64,000 nucleotides of DNA. It comes from Paenibacillus tundrae. GTDB taxonomy: Bacteria > Bacillota > Bacilli > Paenibacillales > Paenibacillaceae. Where the stretch lies: assembly GCF_030812775.1 (NCBI RefSeq), contig NZ_JAUSTI010000014.1:62001-126000 (forward strand), given 5' to 3'. Positions within the stretch are counted from its first letter, which is position 1, and every line of letters starts with the position of its first letter. Below the pieces are notes generated by a model that was not told the origin of the DNA, searched no databases, and saw nothing but the letters and a program-made list of their open reading frames with translations. Shown one piece after another: positions 26,790 to 36,211 of this stretch. A program made the position numbers and the translations under genes.

Positions 26790-29700
26790 TTAAGACTGCA
26801 TATCTGGAATACGAAAAGCAACACTTGTTCCTCGTCCCGGCTCGCTTGTAAGTTCCAGAGCAGTTCCGTACTCAAATCTCAGTCGCTTATTGATATTTCG
26901 CAAGCCTACACCTTGCTCGCTACTCGATTCATTTTGATCCAAGAACAGATCTATTCGCTCCGAAGAAATTCCAACCCCATCATCGGTTACAGTGAACAAC
27001 CAATAACCTTCCGTTCTCACTGCTGTCAATTGTACCGTACCGCCTTCAATTCGAGCTCCGATGCCATGGCGAATTGCATTTTCAACCAACGGCTGCAGCA
27101 GCAGTGGAGGCATCTGCACACGATATGCCGCTTCGGGAATATCATATTTGAAGCAGATCCGATCCCCGAACCTTGCTTGCTCAATCTCCACATATGTTTG
27201 AATAAGCTGGAATTCTTCATCAAATTCGATACGTTCATCCGTATTGCTGAACCGGAAGCTTCCTCGTAAATAATCTGCCAACGCAATAATCATGTTCCGT
27301 GCACGCTCCACGTCAGTATAACTGGAAGACACGATACTATTGAGAACGTTATATAGAAAGTGTGGCTTGATCTGCGACTGAAGGAATGCTACCTCCATAT
27401 GTACTGCCCGTCCCAGCGATTCCTTCATGGCTAGCAAACTTCCGATTCGAGCTTTCAGTTCTTCTAGATCAAATGGCTTAGGCAGATAATCATTAGCTCC
27501 CACCTGGAATGCCGCCACTTTATCCTGAGGTTGCAGCGCTGCTGTAACCATGAGTACAGGCAAGTCTAGCAATGAATACCGTTTGCGAATTTCTAGACAT
27601 ACTTCATATCCAGACATACCAGGCATCATGAGATCAAGAATGACCAGATCAATTCTACCTGGCTGGTCGATCTGTTCGAGCGCCTCATATCCATCTTTGA
27701 CCGCAATAACGCGATAATTGAGCGATTGCAATGCATCGAGCAGTACCTTTAGATTCACATACTGATCATCAACGATTAATACCGTAAGTTGGCCTTCGGC
27801 GTTCACAACATAAGGCGTTGAGAATGAATATCCCTTCTCCAAGGGATGATTATACGCTGTAGATGAAGAAACCCACGGATCGTCACTGTGTTGTAATGCC
27901 CTAGGCAATGTAAATGTAAAGGTTGTACCTACTCCGAGCGTAGACATTACAGCAAGCTCACCTCCTTGCAGTTCAATCAGCTGCTTCGCAATCGGCAATC
28001 CAAGCCCAAAGCCGCGCTTCCGTGTTTCCTCCGTGGATTTAAACGGCTCGTAAATATGCGGCAGATTCTCCGGGTCAATGCCTGCACCTGTATCTCTCAC
28101 TTCAAATTGGAGCACATCTTCGTGCTCTTTCCCAGTAACAATAATCGTTCCATGTTCCGTGTGCTTGATCGCGTTATCGAGCAGATTACTAATGACTTGG
28201 CTTATCCGATTTTCGTCAGCTTGCGCAAGAGACAAGCCCGCTGGAACCTGATTGATGAGCTGAATATCCTTTTCTGTACAGAGATAGGTATAGAAACGGA
28301 TCTGAACCTCCACAACTGAACGTACATCCACGGGTGCAAGCACAATCCTGAATTCTCCCTGTTTCAGTTTGGACAAATCCAGAATGTCATAGACAAGTTG
28401 AGACAGCTTTCGGGTAATCTCAATCATTAATTGCAGCTTTTCCTGCTGCCCAGTTGTAGCCGGATTGGCAGCATCATCAAGCATGGAGCGCGATATATTC
28501 ATCACGCCGTGCAGAGGTGTCTTGAATTCATGCGAGGTACGCGCAAGAAAGTCATCCTTGTGTTTGTCTGCCTCCAGCAGTTGCTCGGAAAGCTCCTCAA
28601 TCCGCTGAAAAGCATTGGAAAAGCGAAGTGACATCAACAGTGCAAGCATGAGGAGCACAAGAAACGGCTCGACTGGTGGCAACGAATAGATGGGCACGCC
28701 GAAATATACGTTCAAGTTCTGATTCAAAATCAAAGCGTTTAACGCCATAGCCGCCACGGCAAGATACCAACTGCCAGCGACCTTATGTAGAACAGCGTGA
28801 ACAAACACATATGTTGCGTAAAGTAGAGCTAACGTGACATATAATGATGTCACAAGACGTAGCAGTCCTGTTGTAATTTGCGTAGCGAAGGCCAGATGCA
28901 AGAAGAGTAGACACGTCCCTGTAACCAAGCCTCCTTTAGTAAGCCACTTGTGAATGTAGGGGCGGAATGCGGTGTACACATATAGTAAAAATCCTACGCC
29001 TACCCCAACGGTCACTACCATTTGAATTCGGAAATATAGCCAAAATGGGACTGGTCCAATGACATCAAATAATACCCGCTCACCACTGACACTTGTAAAC
29101 GCCGCGATAAACAAACAGACGAATCCAAATACAATAAGGGAAAGATCGTTTCTCCTCTGAGAGAATAGTCCGATAAAATAAAGCCCCATGATTAGAAAGG
29201 AGGTTAAGACCACCCAATCATGTGCAGTTGCAAGATCACGAATTCTAGAGATCTGATCAGCTTTACCGAATTGAAACGATTCACCTATTCCGCTAGCAAC
29301 TTTAAATTCGTGATTAGCGACCTCAATCAAAATATCGTTCCAACCTTGTTTTAGTGTGAAGTAACTGACATATGGCTTATTGAGAGCACGATAGTACTCT
29401 TTCAGGTCTGGATCTCCGCTGGAGCCTACAACTTGACCATTGACGATCAGTCTGTTAGAGAGAAGGACGGCGGCTGTTTTGATGCCATATACGACACTGT
29501 TATCATCAATCCGAACCTTCAATCGGTATGTTGCCATGCCCAACGTATCCATCTGTTTACTCCAATAACCAGGTACCTGAATTAATGAAGGTGGCTGATC
29601 CCCCATACTCTCGTTATCGAGTGGGTGGCTGAAGAGTAGTCGATGAGGATAAAACTCCCATTGTCCATCCAAACGAACGACACCATTCTTGTCAAATGCC

Positions 29701-29849
29701 CAGTCGTTCAAGTCTATTGTTCCATTGCTTGCAATGGGCATCGTTTTCTTATTCACTGTGAAATATGTCAGCAGTAACCCATAAGTCGCGAACAGCATCG
29801 CAACTGTAATTAGTACGGCGATAAATTTACGTTTCATTTGGCTGTGCAC
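26790..29849 (-). CDS. hybrid sensor histidine kinase with two kinase modules
   Basis: A 1019-residue membrane receptor. Order: an N-terminal helix, an extracytoplasmic 7TMR-DISM-type sensory domain (about 50-195), seven transmembrane helices (about 205-400), and a HisKA domain with phospho-acceptor His near 438 (SHEFKTPLHG). The first ATPase domain has DNAIKH, DTGAGI and GFGLGLPIAKQ. A receiver domain follows (DD near 690, phospho-Asp near 736 in LDLMMPGMSG). Then comes a second, LytS/YehU-type kinase module (QSQIKPHFLYN near 828) with its own ATPase domain (NAIRHGIG, DDGVGIS). It overlaps the response regulator gene by 23 bp (or 11 bp if the second ATG is used). Signal unknown; carbohydrate sensing is common for DISM domains. 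Confidence 0.92.
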   Translation of the reverse strand: MHSQMKRKFIAVLITVAMLFATYGLLLTYFTVNKKTMPIASNGTIDLNDWAFDKNGVVRLDGQWEFYPHRLLFSHPLDNESMGDQPPSLIQVPGYWSKQMDTLGMATYRLKVRIDDNSVVYGIKTAAVLLSNRLIVNGQVVGSSGDPDLKEYYRALNKPYVSYFTLKQGWNDILIEVANHEFKVASGIGESFQFGKADQISRIRDLATAHDWVVLTSFLIMGLYFIGLFSQRRNDLSLIVFGFVCLFIAAFTSVSGERVLFDVIGPVPFWLYFRIQMVVTVGVGVGFLLYVYTAFRPYIHKWLTKGGLVTGTCLLFLHLAFATQITTGLLRLVTSLYVTLALLYATYVFVHAVLHKVAGSWYLAVAAMALNALILNQNLNVYFGVPIYSLPPVEPFLVLLMLALLMSLRFSNAFQRIEELSEQLLEADKHKDDFLARTSHEFKTPLHGVMNISRSMLDDAANPATTGQQEKLQLMIEITRKLSQLVYDILDLSKLKQGEFRIVLAPVDVRSVVEVQIRFYTYLCTEKDIQLINQVPAGLSLAQADENRISQVISNLLDNAIKHTEHGTIIVTGKEHEDVLQFEVRDTGAGIDPENLPHIYEPFKSTEETRKRGFGLGLPIAKQLIELQGGELAVMSTLGVGTTFTFTLPRALQHSDDPWVSSSTAYNHPLEKGYSFSTPYVVNAEGQLTVLIVDDQYVNLKVLLDALQSLNYRVIAVKDGYEALEQIDQPGRIDLVILDLMMPGMSGYEVCLEIRKRYSLLDLPVLMVTAALQPQDKVAAFQVGANDYLPKPFDLEELKARIGSLLAMKESLGRAVHMEVAFLQSQIKPHFLYNVLNSIVSSSYTDVERARNMIIALADYLRGSFRFSNTDERIEFDEEFQLIQTYVEIEQARFGDRICFKYDIPEAAYRVQMPPLLLQPLVENAIRHGIGARIEGGTVQLTAVRTEGYWLFTVTDDGVGISSERIDLFLDQNESSSEQGVGLRNINKRLRFEYGTALELTSEPGRGTSVAFRIPDMQS

Positions 29850-30981
29850 TCTGTCTTTCCTTCGTTTGTTGAACCAGTAACATCGTTTCCTCCTCTAATT
29901 CTGTTCCAAGCTGGATGCGTACAGCCTGTTCCAACTGCAAGCATACTCGGTACGCTTCGCTCCGGGTACCAAGCTCCAGATGCAGTCTGATCAGCGCGCG
30001 GCCATCGATCTCGGAGTCAGGATGTAGCTTGAGCAGTCGCTGTAAACTATCCACCGCAAGCGAGAGCTTTTCTTGGCTACGGTAATACCTATTCCATTTG
30101 CGAAGAACACGAACATACAATGATTTGATCTCCAACTGTCTGGCAATCGCCCAGTCAAAATTGCAACCATCCATATAATCGCCGGTGTACATCTCGTTCA
30201 TCTGATTGTAATGCTTCTCTTGCAGATTCTCTTCGTCCAATATTTGGTTTAGTAATTTCTCGAATGGAGCAACATCTGTTGTGATCCCGTTGAGTTCAGC
30301 GAAGAAACCCTGATTCCCTTTGCGAATATGGATCGGGATTTCCTGAGCCGTCAGGCTTCTCCGCAGATAAGAAAGGCAGGTGTATAAATACGATTTGGCT
30401 TTGTCGAGATCATATCCCGGCCATAACGCTTCAATAATAACACCAGCATTCACACGCTTGCCTTCATGATGAATCAGGAAGGCGCAGAGCTCTCGCTCCT
30501 TTTTCGTTTTCCACACTACTTCTTTGTCGGTCTCACTCGGTGAATCGATGCGAAACCCTCCAAGAGAATGAACAGACGGAACAGGAGCCTGATTGGGCTG
30601 CACTGGGTCTGCTTCGTTGTAAAGGTTTTTGGTTATCCGTGCAATTGTATTCTCTAATCTGCCTGCCGTAAAAGGCTTCAGCAAATAATCCGTAGAATCG
30701 ATCTCGAATGCTTCTAGTGCATATTCCGCATAAGCTGTCGTAAATATAATAGGTAGCTCAGGAGAGATACTTCTGATGCGACGAGCAGCTTCAGTTCCCT
30801 TCATACCAGGCATCTGGATATCTAAGAACACTGCATCCACCATCGTTTGGTTTAGAGCATCGATCGCCTGAATGGGATTGAGATACGTTCCGGCAATCTC
30901 GACGTTTCCTACTTGTTTAAGCAATATCTGAAGCAGATTCAATGCATCGACTTCATCGTCGATTAACATGACTCGTATCAT
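29827..30981 (-). CDS. response regulator with SARP/BTAD-type output
   Basis: A 384-residue cytoplasmic partner of the hybrid kinase. The N-terminal receiver has acidic D8/D9, phospho-Asp54 (FLDIQMPGMKG), and Lys102 in LLKPF. A winged-helix region (about 135-235, with KKERELCAFLIHHEGKRV) and a bacterial transcriptional activation domain of TPR-like helices (about 245-375) follow. Such proteins bind DNA and activate transcription on phosphorylation. The genes overlap, so expression is coupled. The nearest downstream same-strand gene beyond the kinase terminator is the SLH protein at 21358-26526, a plausible but unproven target. Confidence 0.92.
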   Translation of the reverse strand: MIRVMLIDDEVDALNLLQILLKQVGNVEIAGTYLNPIQAIDALNQTMVDAVFLDIQMPGMKGTEAARRIRSISPELPIIFTTAYAEYALEAFEIDSTDYLLKPFTAGRLENTIARITKNLYNEADPVQPNQAPVPSVHSLGGFRIDSPSETDKEVVWKTKKERELCAFLIHHEGKRVNAGVIIEALWPGYDLDKAKSYLYTCLSYLRRSLTAQEIPIHIRKGNQGFFAELNGITTDVAPFEKLLNQILDEENLQEKHYNQMNEMYTGDYMDGCNFDWAIARQLEIKSLYVRVLRKWNRYYRSQEKLSLAVDSLQRLLKLHPDSEIDGRALIRLHLELGTRSEAYRVCLQLEQAVRIQLGTELEEETMLLVQQTKERQSAQPNET

Positions 30982-31258
30982 TGGCTGTTGACCTCCTTCT
31001 CAGTTCAAGCTAAAGGCTGGCGGTTTGAAGTCAATGTTTACATTTTTTACATCAGATGATGATTTATATATTTATCGGGCGGGTGCCTTCGTCTCATTAG
31101 ACTCTTTTCATTTTCTGCGATAGACAATCTTTAAACAACTAGATTTCGCTGTTCATTTCTGACCCTTTTCCTCTTGTCGAACTGGAGAAGCTGCTCTACA
31201 ATGAAGCTCGGCAGGCTCTTAACCTGCAATTAAGATTTGGAGGAGGCCTGAAAGAGAC

Positions 31259-31465
31259 ATGGAAATTTCACTGGATATGATCAAAGACAAAGTGGAGTGT
31301 GTACAAGCTTATGATTTGAAAGAACTGGAGCGTATGATTGAGGATCGAATTGGAATTAACAAAGCGCTGATGCTGCGGGTGAAGCACGTTCAGCATCAAG
31401 TGACGTACCACCCCATTCTCAACAAGATGTTATATAGTGCCGTTGTGCATTTTGCTATGGAGTGA
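31259..31465 (+). CDS. DUF2536-family small protein (YrzA-like)
   Basis: A 68-residue soluble protein resembling the Bacillus DUF2536/YrzA family: MEISLDMIKDKVECVQA followed by a helix with EDRIGINKALMLRVKHVQHQV. Function unknown in the family. GGAGGAGG lies twelve bases before the ATG. It is transcribed divergently from the response regulator and followed by a terminator. Confidence 0.75.
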   Translation: MEISLDMIKDKVECVQAYDLKELERMIEDRIGINKALMLRVKHVQHQVTYHPILNKMLYSAVVHFAME

Positions 31466-31493
31466 TGATACAGAAAACCATTATTACAGACGA

Positions 31494-31530
31494 AAACCCA
31501 GACTGGGCATCAAAGCCAGTCCGGGTTTTT
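31494..31530 (+). terminator. rho-independent terminator
   Basis: CCCAGACTGG and CCAGTCCGGG form a 10-bp stem with one mismatch, followed by TTTTT. The A-run on the other side makes it usable in both directions, serving the LRR-side gene as well. Confidence 0.82.
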
Positions 31531-31577
31531 ACGTGATGATTGCAACCTAGAAGTAACATCCTAACGATTGGCACAGC

Positions 31578-33443
31578 TTAATAAACGGCAATCCTGTCAT
31601 CCAACATAGTCTTGTTCTGAACGGGATTACCCGTAATGTAGACCTTTCTTAAAGAGGAAAGCTCACTAAGCGGGTTGAGATTGGATATCGCATTATTTTC
31701 TACGTGCAGAATCTCTAGCTGTTTCCAGCCTTTTACGAAATCAAGCGTTTGGATGGAACTGTCCTGTAGAGTGAAGGAGTGAATCCCTGTTAACCCTGCC
31801 AAGTAGGACGTAATCTGTTCTAAGTCCTCAATATGATTGTTACCGAGCGAAAAATACGAGTTATTAAGATTCAACTGCTCCAGTGCGCCGTTATTAAAAG
31901 GGGCGTCCCCTTCCAACTGAAATGTACACTCTACACATTCAAGTGTTTTAAGATTCGATAATTGAAACAGTTCTCGCGTCTCCCCGTAAAAAGAAGTCTT
32001 GCTGGCGTTCAATACTTGAAAATTAGGTAGACGATTCAAAGCCTTTACCTGAGTAAAGCTGCCTGACTCCAACATTGAAAGTTCCTCTAGCTGCGAGAAA
32101 CGTAACATATCACCGCCGCTGATTTCCCCGCTGTTCAGATTAACGGTTAAGTGACGGACAGCGGGTGCATGAAGAAGCGGTACGAAGGAGGCAGGCAGCA
32201 CCAATTCCGTTACACGGGGGAGGTTGAGCTCTGGCGCCGTGCTATAGTAACCAGAGACAGCAAGCGAAGACAACGAACTCAGGCTGTTGATTACTTGCAG
32301 TGTCTCCTGTGCTCCTGCATCCGCAAGCCTCAGCCTGGTGAGTGATGCTTTATTCCGCAATGGTTCCAGACTAACAAGGCTGACCTGATTTACATCCAGA
32401 GTATGAAGCTTAGGCATGCTGGCTACAAAATCGAGCGTCCTCAAATTTCGCACGCCGTCAAATTTTAACTCTTCCATTTGGCTGAGTGCATACAGACTGC
32501 TGAAGTCAGTCGCTTCACTGGTGCCGATGCTTAATGATTCCAAAGAAGGAAGCGTGGACAAAAAGCTCAGATCGTCTATTGTTGTAATCGCAAGGGATCG
32601 TAATGGTAGCTGCTGCAGTAATTGAAAATCGGTTACCGATTCATCAACGTATGTAATGCTTAAATTCTGCAGATTAGAAAATTCAAGCAATCGTGCCATT
32701 TCGTCATTGTTGCGTATCTGAGTCGTTAATTGCTGAATGCGGCTCTTATCACCGAAATAAGAGGCGAACACATGGAACGATTCGTTGAAGCCAGACGAAT
32801 AACTTTTCAAATTCTTCATATGACTGAAGCCCACGTCTCTCGTCTGGGTTATTTCGTACTCCCCATTTAAGTCCAGCCCAGTCAAACCCGAAAACGCTTC
32901 GAAGTCCTTCTGCTCAATTCGCTGAGTATTCAGCACTTTATCTGTCACGACATATTCTTTCCATTCTGACTGTTCGTTTGTGAACGGATCGTCGAAGCTG
33001 TACCTGAACCGCCATCGGTCATCCGCTTTATCCACGGATAAAAAACGAATGCTGCCAAGTTCCTCTAACGATGGCATAGCCGCCGTCTTATCAAAGATGT
33101 CTCTTAGGAAGAGCTGCAGCACCTCGCTTTCTGGCTCTGTCCGCACAACATGGGATTGGCTTGCCCCTCCCCCACTTCCCTGATTGGCGAAAATCCATAT
33201 AAAATAGACGGAAAGAGCAAGAACCAGCAAACCCGCTAGCAAGCCATTCCGTTTCAATATCGGCCTGACAGGTCTGGTTGGAACAGCTGTCCCGTGATAA
33301 TGGTGAACCGATTGATCCACATGGTATACGTTATTCTCTTGGAGCAGTAGTTCCGTCTCACAAAATGGACATTTGAACAACCTTTCCCCTTTTGGCTCTA
33401 TCTTTCCATTACAATTTGGACATTTCAGTTGAATAAATGCCAC
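31578..33443 (-). CDS. zinc-ribbon, membrane-anchored leucine-rich-repeat protein
   Basis: A 621-residue protein. The N-terminus has a zinc ribbon (Cys8, Cys11, Cys25, Cys28), then a linker and one transmembrane helix (about 67-87). About 13 degenerate leucine-rich repeats of the internalin-like type follow (for example LRTLDFVASMPKLHTLDV and LETLECVECTF), ending in LSSLRKVYITGNPV. The topology predicted is zinc ribbon inside and LRR domain outside, so it may pass an external protein contact to the cytoplasm; this is inference. The start is GTG behind AGGAGG. It converges on the DUF2536 gene. Confidence 0.85.
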   Translation of the reverse strand: MAFIQLKCPNCNGKIEPKGERLFKCPFCETELLLQENNVYHVDQSVHHYHGTAVPTRPVRPILKRNGLLAGLLVLALSVYFIWIFANQGSGGGASQSHVVRTEPESEVLQLFLRDIFDKTAAMPSLEELGSIRFLSVDKADDRWRFRYSFDDPFTNEQSEWKEYVVTDKVLNTQRIEQKDFEAFSGLTGLDLNGEYEITQTRDVGFSHMKNLKSYSSGFNESFHVFASYFGDKSRIQQLTTQIRNNDEMARLLEFSNLQNLSITYVDESVTDFQLLQQLPLRSLAITTIDDLSFLSTLPSLESLSIGTSEATDFSSLYALSQMEELKFDGVRNLRTLDFVASMPKLHTLDVNQVSLVSLEPLRNKASLTRLRLADAGAQETLQVINSLSSLSSLAVSGYYSTAPELNLPRVTELVLPASFVPLLHAPAVRHLTVNLNSGEISGGDMLRFSQLEELSMLESGSFTQVKALNRLPNFQVLNASKTSFYGETRELFQLSNLKTLECVECTFQLEGDAPFNNGALEQLNLNNSYFSLGNNHIEDLEQITSYLAGLTGIHSFTLQDSSIQTLDFVKGWKQLEILHVENNAISNLNPLSELSSLRKVYITGNPVQNKTMLDDRIAVY

Positions 33444-33517
33444 GGTACACCTCCTGCATTTATAAAAAACAAGTTTTCATCTTATACGCATCAGTCCACA
33501 GTAGGTAACAGCTCGAT

Positions 33518-33772
33518 CTATAAGTAGACTTTTATCCAAGCTCGATGTGCAAAGATTTGCGTCCAATTAAACAAATCTTGATGTTCACACAAACTTAAAC
33601 CTATTATCCAAGTTAACTGTGTTAAATCCATTGTTTGTGGTAAAGGATTGCTCATTTTCTGAATGATGGCATCCTTCATGTCAAAAGCATGCTCATTGAT
33701 TGTCTGTTGGCTATTCATCCATTGGAAAAGTTCCAGCAGCTCGCTCGCTTCTAAAGTTATCGGTAACGCCAA
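33518..33772 (-). CDS. hypothetical 84-residue protein
   Basis: A short frame with protein-like composition (ITLEASELLELFQWMNSQQ and LTQLTWIIGLSLCEHQDLF). The only start is TTG directly behind AAGGA, which is too close to be a good SD, so it may be translated weakly or be the 3' end of a decayed gene. I do not recognise it. It lies upstream of the LRR gene in the same direction, so it may be co-transcribed with it. Confidence 0.45.
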   Translation of the reverse strand: MALPITLEASELLELFQWMNSQQTINEHAFDMKDAIIQKMSNPLPQTMDLTQLTWIIGLSLCEHQDLFNWTQIFAHRAWIKVYL

Positions 33773-33983
33773 ATCCTTAGGATCATGAAACGAATTCTAA
33801 TTTCTTGAACCCCTGAAATGAATAATTTTATTAATTCGTTCGTTCATATGTACCTTCTTCAATTCTCCAATATAGGTATATTACATCATCTACCATGAAC
33901 AAGAGTAGCTCTTACAAGCAAACATTGTAACTTCAAAAATTACTAACTGTTATGGAGGGAAACTCAATAATAATCTAAGTATA

Positions 33984-34091
33984 TATGTTGATGCATTAAA
34001 AGTAGCGAGTTGGGCGCAAAGCGGCATCGCCGACAGCTTAGAAACTGGCATTGTAAAAGGAAAAATCGCCTGTCCCTTCAAAAGAAGTTAA
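33984..34091 (+). pseudogene. SLH-domain remnant
   Basis: The + strand frame reads YVDALKVASWAQSGIADSLE followed by TGIVKGKIACPFKRS and a stop. The first part is a clear SLH-domain core (compare DAxxVxxWAxxxIxxxxxxGIVKG). No start, signal peptide or other SLH motif is joined to it. It is the decayed 3' end of a lost S-layer-type gene, ending inside the hairpin at 34061-34106. The remaining sequence between 33773 and 34249 shows nothing else. Confidence 0.65.
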
Positions 34092-34106
34092 GACACGGCG
34101 ATTTTT
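34061..34106. terminator. terminator at the SLH remnant
   Basis: AAAAATCGCC and GGCGATTTTT arms with an inner TGTC-CTTC/GAAG-GACA stem. Symmetric, so usable on both strands. It probably belonged to the lost SLH gene. Confidence 0.8.
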
Positions 34107-34249
34107 GGTCCATATTCGGGATTTCAAGTTTGTTATAGAGACAGTAGAGAAATACTGCTGCTTCTGCTTTGGTTGTGTTTCCTCGCGAGTTGACTCTGTT
34201 ATTGAGAGAATTTTTCAATTTTGTAGCTCCATAGTGAATCCCTAATCTG

Positions 34250-34876
34250 TCATTGGATTGAATTCATTAACTCGTAGAAATATGTAGGTTCCTGAGTTTT
34301 ATTAAGACGATACCAAGCATCTAATGTGTTTGGAGAAAATACATCTAGTGCTTTTAAAACATGAATAGAGAATTCTAATGGAGCTACTCCGGATGCAGTA
34401 ATCAATTTCCCATCGGTGACAGCAGATTCTAGATTGTAATATTCTTCGCCTGTGTAAGAGGGACAGACCATTTTTAGGTAGGCTAGATCATTGCTTGTGT
34501 GCCGACGTGAATCTAACAACCCTGCTTGAGCAAGCCCTAGGGTAGCACCGCAAATGGCTCCAACGACGATTCCTTCCTTTAGACACATCTCGGCAATTGT
34601 TAATATCGGCTCGTGAACAGCATCTGTCCATGTATTTCCACCAGGTAAAATAAGTGCATCGATGTTTCTAATACTGCATTCATCCACTGTAACTTCAGGC
34701 ATTATTTTCAATCCGCCCATTGTTGTTACTGGCGCCTTTTCTATTCCAACAGTAACTATCTGAACTGGAGCCAGCCCCGGTCTGAAGTACCTTCCAGAGT
34801 TCAATTCGGCGGTTAGATAACCTATCTCCCAATCGGACATGGAATCAAAGACATAAAGATATACCGTATTATTCAT
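34250..34876 (-). CDS. DJ-1/PfpI-family protein
   Basis: A 208-residue protein of the DJ-1/PfpI class I glutamine-amidotransferase-like fold. The nucleophile-elbow Cys is in VGAICGATLGLAQAG, and LILPGGNTW is the oxyanion region. A conserved acidic residue is expected near the start (FDSMSDWE). Members act as proteases, glyoxalases, amidases or stress proteins, and the substrate cannot be told here. It lies 108 bp downstream of a WYL-domain regulator in the same direction, with a strong hairpin between them. Confidence 0.88.
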   Translation of the reverse strand: MNNTVYLYVFDSMSDWEIGYLTAELNSGRYFRPGLAPVQIVTVGIEKAPVTTMGGLKIMPEVTVDECSIRNIDALILPGGNTWTDAVHEPILTIAEMCLKEGIVVGAICGATLGLAQAGLLDSRRHTSNDLAYLKMVCPSYTGEEYYNLESAVTDGKLITASGVAPLEFSIHVLKALDVFSPNTLDAWYRLNKTQEPTYFYELMNSIQ

Positions 34877-34937
34877 TCCTAAGTGCTCCTCATAAAGTTA
34901 TTAGATACAGCAACCATTCATCTTTAATAAGTGGTTA

Positions 34938-34984
34938 TCATTATAATAAAATAACTTCACTGACAACTGCTGTCAGTGAAGTTA
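34938..34984 (-). terminator. 14-bp perfect hairpin terminator after the WYL regulator
   Basis: TAACTTCACTGACA and TGTCAGTGAAGTTA flank a 5-nt loop. The minus strand continues TTTTATTAT. The stop codon of the regulator sits directly beside the hairpin. Confidence 0.8.
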
Positions 34985-35947
34985 CTAAACTTGATAATAT
35001 TCCATTAACTCTGATGCAACCGCTACAAGTTTATTCTTTAGATTCTGTGGCTCTATCACTTTGATGGACTTCCCATAGGGAAGAATGATATTCGGAACAT
35101 GCGTATACAGTAACTCTTCTTCAAGTACAAAGGTAGCTTGCGTTGATGTCCGCTCCTGCAAATGATGCTCCAAAAACCAGTGTAAGCATAAATCATCCAA
35201 CGCTTCTGCCCTGCCACCAATAATTAAAGAAATTAATCCGGATTTACCTGCTACATCTGGCAGCAGATTGTTCATAAAAAAAGTACGCGCTGAAAAATCA
35301 TTGGGACGATTAAATGAGAATGGCGTACGCGTGATGTTCAGAATTCGTTCTACCCGAAAGCTTCGGATCTCATTCCGAAGGTGGCAAAACGCAATGGTGT
35401 ACCACTTATTGTTCCAATTTACCACGCCATAAGGGTCAATCACCCTATTTTGCGACTGCTCGTCATGTTTTTTACGATAACAAATTTCTACAGACCCTTC
35501 ATTTGCTACAGCATGCTCCAATTCTTGCAATACCGGCTGAACAGTGAGGTACCCCTTACGGTTTATCACTTCAAACCCAGCTAATTGATGGCTTAGTATG
35601 CTTTCCTGCTCCTGATTCGAATACATTTTCAACTTGGATGTTGCATTCTCCAGTGCCTCACTCAAAGGATATCCGGCTTCTTTGGCAAATAGGGCAGCAT
35701 GAAGCAGTGTCTTTTTTTCATCCATACTAAAAAGCAGAGGAGATTGGATAAAATTGTGCAGCAAGCTATAACCTCCATTGTGGCCTGAATCAGATATGAT
35801 CGGAACCCCACTGGCACATAATGCATCAATATACCGATACACGGTCCGTATACTTATCTCTAACTTTTCTGATATTTGCTTGGCAGTCCATTTCTCTCCC
35901 GAATTCAACATCCATAGAATGGTTAACATATTATCATTTTTGGACAT
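34985..35947 (-). CDS. YafY-type HTH regulator with WYL domain
   Basis: A 320-residue transcription factor. The N-terminal winged helix (about 8-60) has KWTAKQISEKLEISIRTVYRYIDAL and SGVPIISDSGHNGGYSL. The WYL ligand-sensing domain occupies about 140-220 with YGVVNWNNKWYTIAFCHLRNEIRSFRVERI, and a WCX-like C-terminal extension follows. Proteins of this type often repress neighbouring genes and sense nucleotides or nucleic acids. The downstream DJ-1/PfpI gene is the likely target by position. Confidence 0.9.
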   Translation of the reverse strand: MSKNDNMLTILWMLNSGEKWTAKQISEKLEISIRTVYRYIDALCASGVPIISDSGHNGGYSLLHNFIQSPLLFSMDEKKTLLHAALFAKEAGYPLSEALENATSKLKMYSNQEQESILSHQLAGFEVINRKGYLTVQPVLQELEHAVANEGSVEICYRKKHDEQSQNRVIDPYGVVNWNNKWYTIAFCHLRNEIRSFRVERILNITRTPFSFNRPNDFSARTFFMNNLLPDVAGKSGLISLIIGGRAEALDDLCLHWFLEHHLQERTSTQATFVLEEELLYTHVPNIILPYGKSIKVIEPQNLKNKLVAVASELMEYYQV

Positions 35948-36107
35948 TACTTAACCCACCTTTGGCTACACTGAGCTCTTGTTCTCAACTAAGACTGATA
36001 CACCCAGCAACTTGCTCTTTCAACGTATCATCCTCAAACTCATAAAATTGTAGCACATCACCTTATTATTGATAGCAGAACTAGAAAAATATTCAATACA
36101 GAATCGT

Positions 36108-36137
36108 TAAAAGACCCAAGCATTAGATGCTTGAGTC
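36108..36137 (-). terminator. terminator after the zinc-ribbon membrane protein
   Basis: GACTCAAGCAT-CTA-ATGCTTGGGTC on the minus strand (10 of 11 paired), followed by TTTTAAC. Confidence 0.75.
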
Positions 36138-36211
36138 CGAATCGAATATGTAAATGTAAGATTATGTAACTCACTTTTAGCTCCACAGTGACAGGTATTC
36201 CCCATCATACT

